Source: Pseudonocardia lacus (GTDB taxonomy: Bacteria; Actinomycetota; Actinomycetes; Mycobacteriales; Pseudonocardiaceae). From it: a DNA stretch of 64,000 nt. The position numbers were made by a program, and so were the translations under genes. The notes beneath the pieces are model-generated. The model had not been told where the DNA came from, did no database searches, and worked only from the letters and a program-made list of their open reading frames with translations. The stretch spans positions 1-64,000 of the forward strand of contig NZ_JAHDTH010000014.1 of NCBI RefSeq assembly GCF_018531445.1. Direction: 5' to 3'. Every line of letters starts with the position of its first letter. Position 1 is the stretch's first letter. This document shows positions 53,965 through 61,828 of this stretch, one piece after another.

Positions 53965-53981
53965 CGACAATCATTTTCAGT
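53965..53981. promoter_or_regulatory. Zur-box-like site before the zinc operon
   Basis: CGACAATCATTTTCAGT resembles the actinobacterial Zur box (TGAAAATGATTTTCA), keeping the AAT.ATTTTCA core. It lies 18-34 bp before the ZnuA-like start codon, a normal place for repression by zinc-loaded Zur. Confidence 0.6.
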
Positions 53982-53998
53982 TGCAGGAGTAACCGAAC

Positions 53999-54997
53999 AT
54001 GGCCCACCGCCCGACCGGCCCGCTCGTCGCGACCCTGGCCGCCGTCCTGACCGCGACGCTGACCGCGTGCGGCACCGACGCCCCGGCCGGCGCGCCGGTC
54101 GACGCCCCGGACCAGGCCGAACTGCTCGACGTCGTCACGTCCACCAACGTCTACGGCGCCGTCGTGCGAGCCGTCGGGGGCGACCTGGTCGAGGTCACCT
54201 CGCTGATCGACGACCCGACCGCCGACCCGCACTCCTACGAGAGCACGCCGGCCGACGCCGCGGCGGTCGCCGGCGCCGACCTGGTGGTGGTCAACGGCGG
54301 CGGCTACGACGACTTCATGACCCGGTTGGTCGAGTCGAGCGGCGGCGAGGCCGACGTGATCGACGTCGTGGCGCTGTCCGGGCTGGCCCCGGCCGAGGAC
54401 GGCGAGGGCCACACCGCCGACGACGGCCACGAGCACACCGCCGACGACGGCCACGAACACGGCTCCTTCAACGAGCACGTCTGGTACAGCCTGCCGACCG
54501 TGCGGAAGCTGGCCGAGCGGCTCGCCACCGACATGGGTGCGGCCGACGCGGCCAACGCCGCCACCTACACCGCCAACGCCGAGCAGTTCTCCGCCGCGGT
54601 CGACGAGCTGGCCACCGAGGCGGGCGCCATCGCCACCGCGGCGCCGGGCGCGCGGGTCGCCGCGACCGAGCCCGTCCCGGGGTACCTGCTGGAGGCCGCC
54701 GGGCTCACCGACGTCACCCCGGAGGCGTTCACCGAGGCCGTCGAGGAGGACAGCGACCCACCCGCCGCCGCACTGGCCGAGACGCTGACCCTGTTCGGGC
54801 CGCCCGAGCCGGTGGCCGCGCTGATCGTCAACCCGCAGACCGCCACCCCCTCGACCGACCAGGTCCGGGCCGCGGCGCAGACTGGAGGGGTGCCGGTCGT
54901 GGAGTTCACCGAGACCCTCCCCGAGGGCACCACCGACTACCCGACCTGGATGGGCGCCCAGATCGACGCCCTGTCCGCCGCCCTGAACGGGAACTGA
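53999..54997 (+). CDS. znuA: zinc ABC transporter substrate-binding lipoprotein (ZnuA-like)
   Basis: The protein has 332 residues. A signal peptide ends in the lipobox LTACG (Cys25), so the mature protein is membrane-anchored. The ZnuA fold is indicated by LDVVTSTNVYGAVVRAVGGD, PTADPHSYESTP, and HVWYSLPTVRKLAERLATDM. The middle has a histidine/aspartate-rich loop with repeated GHTADDGHEH-like units (about 137-157), a typical zinc-collecting loop. The ATG has AGGAG nine bases before. The putative Zur box supports zinc instead of manganese. Confidence 0.85.
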   Translation: MAHRPTGPLVATLAAVLTATLTACGTDAPAGAPVDAPDQAELLDVVTSTNVYGAVVRAVGGDLVEVTSLIDDPTADPHSYESTPADAAAVAGADLVVVNGGGYDDFMTRLVESSGGEADVIDVVALSGLAPAEDGEGHTADDGHEHTADDGHEHGSFNEHVWYSLPTVRKLAERLATDMGAADAANAATYTANAEQFSAAVDELATEAGAIATAAPGARVAATEPVPGYLLEAAGLTDVTPEAFTEAVEEDSDPPAAALAETLTLFGPPEPVAALIVNPQTATPSTDQVRAAAQTGGVPVVEFTETLPEGTTDYPTWMGAQIDALSAALNGN

Positions 54998-55001
54998 CGC
55001 C

Positions 55002-55841
55002 GTGACCGCGCCCACCACCACATCCCGGATCACCACACCCGCGCTCTCGCTGCGCGGCGCCCAGGTGCGGATGGGGGGGCGCACGCTGTGGGACGGGCTC
55101 GACCTGGACATCGCGCCCGGCGAGTTCGTCGCCGTGCTCGGCCCGAACGGCTCGGGCAAGACGACGCTGGTCCGGGTCCTGCTGGGGCTGGTCGAGCTGG
55201 CCCGCGGCGAGGTCCGCATCGGCGGGCGCCCGGCCCGGCGGGGCGCGCCGGAGATCGGCTACGTGCCCCAGCAGAAGGCGCTCGACCCCGACCTCCCGCT
55301 GCGCGGGCGCGACCTCGTCGGCCTCGGCCTGGACGGCCACCGGCTCGGCCTGGGCATCCGCGGGCGACGCGCGCGCCGGGCTCGGGTGGACGCCGCGCTC
55401 GCCGCCGTCGGCGGCAGCGGGTACGCCGACGCCCCGGTCGGCAGGCTCTCCGGCGGCGAGCAGCAGCGGCTGCGGGTCGCGCAGGCACTGGTGGGCGACC
55501 CCGCCGTGCTGCTGTGCGACGAGCCGTTGCTCTCCCTCGACCTCGCCCACCAGCGCACCGTCACCCGGTTGATCGACGAGCGGCGCCGGGCGGCCGACAC
55601 CGCGGTGCTGTTCGTGACCCACGAGATCAACCCGGTGCTGCCGATGGTCGACCGCGTCCTCTACCTGGTCGACGGCCGGTTCCGGATCGGCCCGCCGTCG
55701 GAGGTCATGACCTCGGCCGTGCTGAGCGAGCTCTACCGCACCGACGTCGACGTCCTGCGCCTGCGCGACCGGCTGGTGGTGGTCGGGACCGAGGAGCACG
55801 CGCACTGCGACGACCCGCTGGTCGGCGAGGAGCCGGCCTGA
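55002..55841 (+). CDS. znuC: metal ABC transporter ATP-binding protein (ZnuC-like)
   Basis: The protein has 279 residues. Motifs are Walker A LGPNGSGKTTLV, Q-loop YVPQQKAL, signature LSGGEQQRL, Walker B VLLCDEPLLSLDLA and H-loop LFVTHEIN. It is unusual in reading DEPLLSLD instead of DEPTxGLD. The C-terminal His/Cys/Asp-rich tail (EEHAHCDDP) may sense zinc. It begins with GTG four bases after ZnuA and overlaps the permease gene by one base. Confidence 0.88.
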   Translation: MTAPTTTSRITTPALSLRGAQVRMGGRTLWDGLDLDIAPGEFVAVLGPNGSGKTTLVRVLLGLVELARGEVRIGGRPARRGAPEIGYVPQQKALDPDLPLRGRDLVGLGLDGHRLGLGIRGRRARRARVDAALAAVGGSGYADAPVGRLSGGEQQRLRVAQALVGDPAVLLCDEPLLSLDLAHQRTVTRLIDERRRAADTAVLFVTHEINPVLPMVDRVLYLVDGRFRIGPPSEVMTSAVLSELYRTDVDVLRLRDRLVVVGTEEHAHCDDPLVGEEPA

Positions 55842-56692
55842 TGGACACCCTCATCAGCTTCGACGGCCTCGGCGAGCTGCTCGCGCTGCCGTTCGTGCAG
55901 AACGCGCTGGTCGCCTGCGCCGTGCTGGGCCTGGTGGCCGGCCTGCTGACGCCGCTGATCGTGGCCCGCGGGATGGCGTTCGCCGTGCACGGGACCGCCG
56001 AGCTCGCCTTCACCGGCGGCGCGGCCGCGCTGCTGACCGGTTTCGCCGTCGGGATCGGCGCGGTGGCCGGGGCGGTGCTGGCCGGGCTGGTGTTCGGCGT
56101 GCTGGGCCTGCGCCACCGCGAGCGCGACTCGGTGATCGGGGTGGTGCTGGCGTTCGGGTTGGGCCTGGGCGTGCTGATGCTGGCCCTCTACGACGGGCGG
56201 GCGTCGAACAAGTTCGGGCTGCTCACCGGCTCCATCGTGGCCGTCGACTCGACCAACATCATCGTGCTGGCCGTGGTGGCGGTGCTGGTCGTCGGGGTGC
56301 TCGCGGTGCTGTACCGGCCGCTGCTGTTCGCCAGCACCGACCCCGACGTGGCCGTGGCCCGCGGCGTGCCGGTCCGGGTGCTGTCGCTGGTGTTCGCGGT
56401 GCTCATCGGGTTGACCACGGCGCTGGCCGTGCCGATCGTCGGGGCGATCCTGGTGCTGTCGGTGATGATCGCGCCGGGGGCGGCGGCCGCGCAGGTCACC
56501 GCCAGCCCGGTGCGGGCCACGCTGCTGGCGGTGCTGTTCGCCGAGGTGTCGCTGGTCGGCGGGACGATCCTGTCGCTGGCCCCCGGCCTGCCCGTGTCCG
56601 GCTACGTGGCGGCGCTGGCCTTCGCCTGCTACCTGGGCTGCCGGGTCGTCGCCTCCGTGCGGGCCCGCGTGCCCGCCGCCCGGAGTTCGTGA
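55841..56692 (+). CDS. znuB: metal ABC transporter permease (ZnuB-like)
   Basis: The protein has 283 residues and 7-9 transmembrane helices. Typical ABC-3 segments are LIVARGMAFAVHGTAELAFTGGAAALLTG, ERDSVIGVVLAFGLGLGVLML and VPIVGAILVLSVMIAPGAAAAQVT. It is the last gene of the zinc operon and ends just before the convergent rlmB gene. Confidence 0.88.
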   Translation: MDTLISFDGLGELLALPFVQNALVACAVLGLVAGLLTPLIVARGMAFAVHGTAELAFTGGAAALLTGFAVGIGAVAGAVLAGLVFGVLGLRHRERDSVIGVVLAFGLGLGVLMLALYDGRASNKFGLLTGSIVAVDSTNIIVLAVVAVLVVGVLAVLYRPLLFASTDPDVAVARGVPVRVLSLVFAVLIGLTTALAVPIVGAILVLSVMIAPGAAAAQVTASPVRATLLAVLFAEVSLVGGTILSLAPGLPVSGYVAALAFACYLGCRVVASVRARVPAARSS

Positions 56693-56696
56693 GGCG

Positions 56697-57683
56697 TCAG
56701 CGCCGGCGGCGGGCCACTTCGGCCAGGACGACACCGGCCGCGACCGAGGCGTTGAGCGACTCGACCGGGCCCGCCATCGGGATGGAGACGGTGACGTCGC
56801 AGGTCTGGCGGACCAGCCGCGACAGGCCCTTGCCCTCCGAGCCGATCACCAGGACCAGCGGGTCGGCGGCGAGGTCGAAGTGGTCGAGGTCGACCGAGCC
56901 CTCGGCGTCGAGGCCCGCCACCATGTAGCCGGCCTCGGCGTACTCGCGCAGCGTGCGGGTGAGGTTGGTGGCGCGGGCCACCGGCACCCTCGCCGCGGTG
57001 CCCGCCGACGTGCGCCAGGCGACCGCGGTCATCCCCGCGGCGCGCCGCTGCGGGACCACCACGCCGTGCCCGCCGAACGCCCCCACGGAGCGGACGATGG
57101 CGCCCAGGTTGCGCGGGTCGGTGACGCCGTCCAGCGCGACGATCAGCCCCGGCGTGCCGGACTCGGAGGCGATCTCCAGCAGCTCGTCGGGGTGGGCGTA
57201 CTCGTAGGGCGGCACCTGCAGCGCCACGCCCTGGTGCAGCGCGCCGCCGGCGATCCGGTCGAGCTCGCCGCGCTGCAACTCCAGGATCGAGATGCCCATT
57301 CCGGCGGCCAGGTGCACCGCCTCGGCGACCCGCTCGTCGGTGGTGCTGCCCACCACGACCTGCAGCGCCGTGGCCGGGACGCCGGCGCGCAGGCACTCCA
57401 GCACCGGGTTGCGCCCGAGCACGGTCTCCGGGGTCTCGCCGTCGCCGGGGCGGCGGCGGTTGCCCGCGACGGAGCCGCCGCGCGAACCGGTGGGGCGCCC
57501 GGCGCTCTTCTTGGCCACCGCCTTCGCCTTGCGGGCGGCGGCGTGGCCCGGCCGCATCTCCTTGGGCGGGGTCGGGCCCCTGCCCTCCAAGCCGCGCCGG
57601 CGCTGACCGCCGGAGCCCGTGACGGCGCCCTTCTTCGTGCCGTCCTTGCGGATCGCACCCCGGCGCCGGGAATTGCCGGCCAT
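56697..57683 (-). CDS. rlmB: 23S rRNA (guanosine-2'-O)-methyltransferase RlmB
   Basis: The protein has 328 residues. A basic, low-complexity N-terminal tail of about 85 residues is followed by the substrate-binding domain ([17 protein letters not shown]) and the SpoU/TrmH knotted domain with [38 protein letters not shown] and [20 protein letters not shown]. It methylates G2251 of 23S rRNA by homology. It lies five bases after cysS, as in most actinobacteria, where rlmB follows cysS. Confidence 0.93.
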   Translation of the reverse strand: MAGNSRRRGAIRKDGTKKGAVTGSGGQRRRGLEGRGPTPPKEMRPGHAAARKAKAVAKKSAGRPTGSRGGSVAGNRRRPGDGETPETVLGRNPVLECLRAGVPATALQVVVGSTTDERVAEAVHLAAGMGISILELQRGELDRIAGGALHQGVALQVPPYEYAHPDELLEIASESGTPGLIVALDGVTDPRNLGAIVRSVGAFGGHGVVVPQRRAAGMTAVAWRTSAGTAARVPVARATNLTRTLREYAEAGYMVAGLDAEGSVDLDHFDLAADPLVLVIGSEGKGLSRLVRQTCDVTVSIPMAGPVESLNASVAAGVVLAEVARRRR

Positions 57684-57688
57684 ATCGC

Positions 57689-59083
57689 TTACACGCCCTT
57701 CAAGGTCCAGGTGGGGCCGTCGGGGCTGTCCTCGACGATGACCCCGGCTGCGGTGAGGCGGTCGCGCACCTCGTCGGCGGCGGCGAAGTCGCGCGCCTTG
57801 CGGGCGGCGGCCCGCTGCTCGAGCAGGTCGTCGACCAGCGCGGCGAGCGCCCCGGCGGCCGCGTCGTGGGCGGCGTCGCCGGTGGCCCACTGCGGGTCGA
57901 GCGGGTCGAGCCCGAGCACGTCGGTCATCGCCCGCACGCGCTCGGCCGCGGCCAGGGCCGCGGACCGGTCGCCCCCGTCGAGGGCGCTGTTGCCCTCGCG
58001 GACGGTGGCGTGCACCGCGGCCAGCGCGGTCGGTGTGCCCAGGTCGTCGTCCATGGCGGCGGCGAAGCGCGGGTCGACCTCGCCGACGTCGGGCGCGCCG
58101 ACCCGCTCGCGCACGCGGTGCACGAACGACTCGATCCGCCGGTACGCGACCACCGACTCCTCCAGCGCCGCCGGCGAGTAGTCGATCATCGACCGGTAGT
58201 GCGGGCCGACCAGGTAGTAGCGGACCTCGACACCGCGGGCCAGCCGCAGCAGCTCCTCGACCGGCACGACGTTGCCCAGCGACTTGGACATCTTCTCACC
58301 CTTGACGGTGAGCAGGCCGTTGTGCATCCAGAACCGGGCGAACCGGTCGCCCGCCGCGTTCGACTGCGCGCGCTCGTTCTCGTGGTGCGGGAACACCAGG
58401 TCGAGGCCGCCGCCGTGGACGTCGAACTCGGGGCCCAGGTAGAACGTCGACATCGCCGAGCACTCCAGGTGCCAGCCGGGGCGCCCGGGGCCCCACGGGG
58501 TCGGCCAGGACGGCTCGCCCGGCTTGACCCCCTTCCACAGGGCGAAGTCGAGCGGGTCGCGCTTGCCCTCGGCCGCGGCCTCGCCCTGGTTGAGCTCGTC
58601 CGGGTCCTGGTTGGACAGCGCGCCGTAGCCCGGGAAGGAGCGCACCGAGAAGTAGACGTCGCCGCCTGCGGCGTAGGCGTGCCCGCTGTCGATCAGCCGG
58701 TGCATGAGCTCGACCATCTGCGGCACGTGCCCGGTGGCCCGCGGCTCGATCGACGGGGGCAGGCAGCCCAGCGCGGCGTAGGCGGCCTGGAAGGCGCGCT
58801 CGTGCAGCGCACCCCACTCCCACCACGGCCGACCCGACTCGTACGCCTTGAGGATGATCTTGTCGTCGATGTCGGTGACGTTGCGGACGAGCCGGACGTC
58901 GAGCCCGCCGTGGGCGAGCCAGCGGCGCAGCACGTCGTAGTTCAGGCCGGAGCGGACGTGCCCGATGTGCGGATGGCCCTGCACGGTGGCGCCACAGACG
59001 TAGATCGACGCAACCCCGGCCCGCACCGGGACGAAGTCCCGCTGCTCCCTGGTGGCGCTGTCGAACAGTCTGAGGCTCACCAT
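57689..59083 (-). CDS. cysS: cysteinyl-tRNA synthetase
   Basis: The protein has 464 residues, the normal CysRS length. The HIGH motif is [14 protein letters not shown], zinc ligands include YVCGATV, C in WHLECSAM and HHENE, and the KMSKS motif is [16 protein letters not shown]. It loads Cys onto tRNA-Cys. Its normal upstream neighbour ispF is here 4.1 kb away because other genes lie between. Confidence 0.96.
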   Translation of the reverse strand: MVSLRLFDSATREQRDFVPVRAGVASIYVCGATVQGHPHIGHVRSGLNYDVLRRWLAHGGLDVRLVRNVTDIDDKIILKAYESGRPWWEWGALHERAFQAAYAALGCLPPSIEPRATGHVPQMVELMHRLIDSGHAYAAGGDVYFSVRSFPGYGALSNQDPDELNQGEAAAEGKRDPLDFALWKGVKPGEPSWPTPWGPGRPGWHLECSAMSTFYLGPEFDVHGGGLDLVFPHHENERAQSNAAGDRFARFWMHNGLLTVKGEKMSKSLGNVVPVEELLRLARGVEVRYYLVGPHYRSMIDYSPAALEESVVAYRRIESFVHRVRERVGAPDVGEVDPRFAAAMDDDLGTPTALAAVHATVREGNSALDGGDRSAALAAAERVRAMTDVLGLDPLDPQWATGDAAHDAAAGALAALVDDLLEQRAAARKARDFAAADEVRDRLTAAGVIVEDSPDGPTWTLKGV

Positions 59084-59176
59084 CCCAGAGTACGGACAAC
59101 GTGCCGACGGCGACCGGCCAGGTCAGTTCCGTTTCGTCCACGACAGCGGGGGCCGGCCGCCGCGATGATCGCCACC

Positions 59177-59623
59177 ATGAGCGAATCGACTGCTACCGGC
59201 GACCTGGTGGGACTGCACCCGCGGCTGGTCGTCGAGGGCGCGGACGCCGCGCTGGAGTTCTACACCGCCGCGTTCGGCGGGGAGGTCGTCGAGCGCTACA
59301 CCGACGGCGACGGCCGCGTGGTCCACTCGATGGTGGTCGCCGGCCCCGTCCGGTTCGCGGTCAAGGACGCCGGCGACGGCGACCCCGCCCCCACCGACGG
59401 CGGCATCCCGGTGATCATGAGCCTGGACGTGTCCGACGCCGACGCCGTCGCGGCCCGGATGCGCGCGGGCGGCGCCACCACGATCTTCGAGCTGGCCGAC
59501 CACGGCTACGGCGCCTACGGCGGCCGGCTGCGCGACCCGTTCGGCCACCAGTGGATGCTCAGCCAGCCGATCGAGGAGCTGACCGCGGAGCAGACCCAGG
59601 CCCGCCTCGACGCGATGTCCTGA
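59177..59623 (+). CDS. VOC family protein (PhnB-like)
   Basis: The protein has 148 residues. The start LHPRLVVEGADAALEFYTAAFGGEVVERY, the inner VMSLDVSDADAVAARMRAGGATTIFE and the end GGRLRDPFGHQWMLSQPIE are typical of the PhnB-like VOC group, probably involved in small-molecule binding or antibiotic resistance. ATG 59177 (MSEST) is used; one 12 bases earlier is possible. It starts 93 bp from cysS, divergent. Confidence 0.82.
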   Translation: MSESTATGDLVGLHPRLVVEGADAALEFYTAAFGGEVVERYTDGDGRVVHSMVVAGPVRFAVKDAGDGDPAPTDGGIPVIMSLDVSDADAVAARMRAGGATTIFELADHGYGAYGGRLRDPFGHQWMLSQPIEELTAEQTQARLDAMS

Positions 59624-59664
59624 CGCCCGGCGGTCGGTCCTGAGCACACCTCGCAGCCCCGACC

Positions 59665-59905
59665 GTGTTCTCGCAGCCCGCCGGCGCGCTGCGACGACAC
59701 ACCCGACGCTGCACAACGCAACTGACTCTGCGAGCACGCGCCCCGGGCGGGGGCGCGCAGCACGGGGCGCGCCCCGCAGCGCTGGCTGTGCTCTCGCAGC
59801 CCGCCGGCGGGCTGCGACGACACACCCGACGCTGCGCGACACAGCTAGGTCTGCGAGGACCCGCGGGGGCGGGGCGGGGCGCGCAGCACGGGGCGCCCCG
59901 CAGCT
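59665..59905. repeat. two-copy 123-bp tandem repeat with internal palindrome
   Basis: Unit 1 starts at GTGTTCTCGCAG (59665) and unit 2 at GTGCTCTCGCAG (59788). Both continue with GACGACACACCCGACGCTGC and end with GCGCAGCACGGGGCG. Each unit holds TCGCAGCCCGCCGGCGGGCTGCGA or a one-mismatch version; in unit 2 it is a perfect 24-bp palindrome (59794-59817). There is no gene here. It fills most of the 336-bp gap between two convergent genes and may act as a bidirectional terminator. Confidence 0.75.
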
Positions 59906-59959
59906 ACACCGCCGCCGAGTGGCAGGCGTCCGGGCCGGCGAGTTCGACCGACCGGACCC

Positions 59960-60343
59960 TCACGCCGCGGGAACGCCGCCCACGCCGGAACGAGCGGCCG
60001 GCACGCCGAGCAGCTCGACGGTGGTCCGCGCGGCGGCCGGGGCGCCCAGGGCCCGGCCGACCGCGCCGGTCAGCTCCGCGATGAGCCGGGCTGCGCGGGC
60101 GTCGCCGTGCGGGGGCCGGAGGGCCTCGGCGCGCATGCTCAGCGTGACCGCCGGGACGGGCGCGGCGGGCACGCCGCCCACGCCCCAGCGGCCGGGCGGG
60201 ATGCCGATGATCTCGACGACGGCGTGCGGCCGGGCACACTCGCCGTAGACCGCGGCGATGGCCTCGGTGAGCTCGGCGATGACGCGGGCCGCGACGGCGT
60301 CGTCGACGTCGTCCTCCGAGAGCCGGACCTGCAGGTGGGGCAT
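59960..60343 (-). CDS. fused two-domain tautomerase (4-oxalocrotonate tautomerase-like)
   Basis: The protein has 127 residues and two half-domains of about 62. The first begins MPHLQVRLSEDD with Pro after Met, the catalytic Pro1 of the tautomerase superfamily, and includes VVEIIGIPPGRWGVGGVP. The second (AVTLSMRAEALRP...RTTVELLGVPAARSGVGGVP) repeats the pattern without an N-terminal proline, so only one active site is expected per chain. This fusion is known from some superfamily branches. It is divergent from a MarR gene. Confidence 0.7.
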   Translation of the reverse strand: MPHLQVRLSEDDVDDAVAARVIAELTEAIAAVYGECARPHAVVEIIGIPPGRWGVGGVPAAPVPAVTLSMRAEALRPPHGDARAARLIAELTGAVGRALGAPAAARTTVELLGVPAARSGVGGVPAA

Positions 60344-60391
60344 GGTGCGCTCCTGTCGGGCGGCGGTACCGTCCGTCGATACCGTTCACCC

Positions 60392-60413
60392 CAAAGTACC
60401 TTTGCTGTCAAAG
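60392..60413. promoter_or_regulatory. MarR operator-like inverted repeats
   Basis: CAAAG-TAC-CTTTG-CTGT-CAAAG gives two overlapping inverted repeats in the 89-bp gap between the tautomerase and MarR genes. The position is right for a site through which MarR controls both. Confidence 0.5.
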
Positions 60414-60432
60414 CTGAATCGGAGGCAGGTCG

Positions 60433-60933
60433 GTGCCGACGCCGGACCCCGAGCTCGACGACCCCGTGCGCGCACTGCTGCTGCTCATGCCCCGGCTCGT
60501 CGGGCGGGCGAAGCGGATCCCGGTGCCGGCCGAGCTGCGGTCCATGGCGCTCGCCCCCCGGCACCTGTCGCTGCTGTCCCACCTGCTGTTCGACGGCCCG
60601 ACCACCGTCAACGAGCTGGCGGGGCGGCTGGAGGTCGCCGCGACGACGGTCAGCCTGATGGTCGCCGACCTGAGCCGGCACGGCGTCGTCGAGCGCATCG
60701 AGGACGACGCCGACCGCCGCCGGCGCATCGTCCGGATCGCCGAGCCCCACCGCCCCGCGATCGAGACCTGGCTGACCGGCAGCGCATCGGCCTGGCGGCG
60801 CGCCCTGGCCCCACTCACCCCTCGGGAGCGCAGCCTGGTCGTCGACACCCTGCGCGCCTTCGAAACCGCCCTCGAACGCCCCGTCGACGACGACCGACCC
60901 ACCCCGCCCCACGGCCGGAGCGCTACCCGGTGA
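60433..60933 (+). CDS. MarR family regulator
   Basis: The protein has 166 residues. The winged helix is HLSLLSHLLFDGPTTVNELAGRLEVAATTVSLMVADLSRHGVVERIEDDADRRRRIVRI (about residues 37-97), the typical MarR order ending in the DxRR wing. The GTG has GGAGG seven bases before. Divergent placement makes the tautomerase gene its likely target. The 3' end overlaps the convergent gene by 11 bp. Confidence 0.85.
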   Translation: MPTPDPELDDPVRALLLLMPRLVGRAKRIPVPAELRSMALAPRHLSLLSHLLFDGPTTVNELAGRLEVAATTVSLMVADLSRHGVVERIEDDADRRRRIVRIAEPHRPAIETWLTGSASAWRRALAPLTPRERSLVVDTLRAFETALERPVDDDRPTPPHGRSATR

Positions 60934-61282
60934 CCTCGCCCGGGGCGCCCGCCGGCGTCTCCTGCGCCGCCGCCGTGGACGCGGCGGCCGGAGCGGTCGT
61001 GGTGAGCCGTCGGAGCTCGGCGACATGGGCGTCGAACGCCCGCCGCCCGGCGGCGGTGAAGCTCGCCCACGTACGCACCCGCCCGAACCCCACTGGCTTC
61101 GCGAGCGTGATGTACCCGGCATCCAGCAGCACCTTGAGGTGCTTGCTGAGCACGGAGTCGGCGACGCCGAGCATGTCGCGCAAGGTGGCGAACTCGACTT
61201 CGGTCACGGTGGCCAGGGCGGCGCAGATCCGCAGCCGGTTCGGCGCGTGGATGATCTCGTCGAAGGCGGGCGTCGTGCTCAC
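60923..61282 (-). CDS. winged-helix regulator (HTH_34 type)
   Basis: The protein has 119 residues. The DNA-binding part is IIHAPNRLRICAALATVTEVEFATLRDMLGVADSVLSKHLKVLLDAGYITLAKPVGFGRVRTWASFTAAGRRAFDAHV in its usual order, the small stand-alone HTH_34/ArsR-like group. The C-terminus is Ala/Thr-rich. The GTG overlaps the stop of the upstream membrane-protein gene by 4 bp, so they form an operon. A perfect palindrome at the operon start is the likely autoregulatory site. Confidence 0.82.
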   Translation of the reverse strand: MSTTPAFDEIIHAPNRLRICAALATVTEVEFATLRDMLGVADSVLSKHLKVLLDAGYITLAKPVGFGRVRTWASFTAAGRRAFDAHVAELRRLTTTAPAAASTAAAQETPAGAPGEVTG

Positions 61283-61755
61283 CGGGCCCTCCCGTCACCA
61301 GGTGTCCTGATGCGGGTCGCGCTGACGTCGAGTTCCCGGCGGAGCGCCGCGTCGTAGCGGCGGCCGAGCCAGATCGTCGCGAGGACGACGGCGACAGCCG
61401 CCAGCACCGTCGTCGTGACGTCGTCCGCGACCGCCGCGATCCAGACACCGGCGAACACGACGCCGACGCGCAGGCACATCACGGCCCAGCTGCGTGGGCC
61501 CCTCGGGCAGGCGACGAGCAGGCCGCGCGATCGGCGAGCGGACGCGACGAGCGCCGTGGCCCCGCCGACGAGGAGGAGGAAGGACGGCAGCGTCCAGTTG
61601 CGGTCGTCCACGCCCTGGACCAGGACGTGCTGAGCGGTGAGCACGCCGAGAAGCGGATGGAACCACCGGGGCGACGCCATGCGCTCGGCGAGGCCCGTGC
61701 GCACGTCGGCGATCGCCGACAGGGCGTCCCGGATGCGAGCAGCGTCGTTTTCCAT
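61279..61755 (-). CDS. small membrane protein paired with a wHTH regulator
   Basis: The protein has 158 residues and four hydrophobic segments (WFHPLLGVLTAQHVLVQ, LPSFLLLVGGATALVAS, WAVMCLRVGVVFAGVWI, VTTTVLAAVAVVLATIWL), with a charged C-terminal tail. It resembles small actinobacterial membrane proteins encoded with HTH_34-type regulators, which may sense a membrane or ligand signal. The start codon lies inside a perfect palindrome. Function unknown. Confidence 0.7.
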   Translation of the reverse strand: MENDAARIRDALSAIADVRTGLAERMASPRWFHPLLGVLTAQHVLVQGVDDRNWTLPSFLLLVGGATALVASARRSRGLLVACPRGPRSWAVMCLRVGVVFAGVWIAAVADDVTTTVLAAVAVVLATIWLGRRYDAALRRELDVSATRIRTPGDGRAR

Positions 61756-61763
61756 GATGGAAA
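61749..61763. promoter_or_regulatory. 15-bp palindromic operator
   Basis: TTTCCATGATGGAAA is a perfect palindrome that includes the start codon of the membrane-protein gene and lies 66 bp before the divergent hydrolase gene. It probably binds the wHTH protein of the same operon. Another TTTCC half-site lies at about 61778. Confidence 0.55.
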
Positions 61764-61828
61764 GTTACCGCTACTGTTTCCGTTGTGGCAAGCCAGTGGA
61801 GAGTGCGGGTACGGGGCGGGGAACGCGC

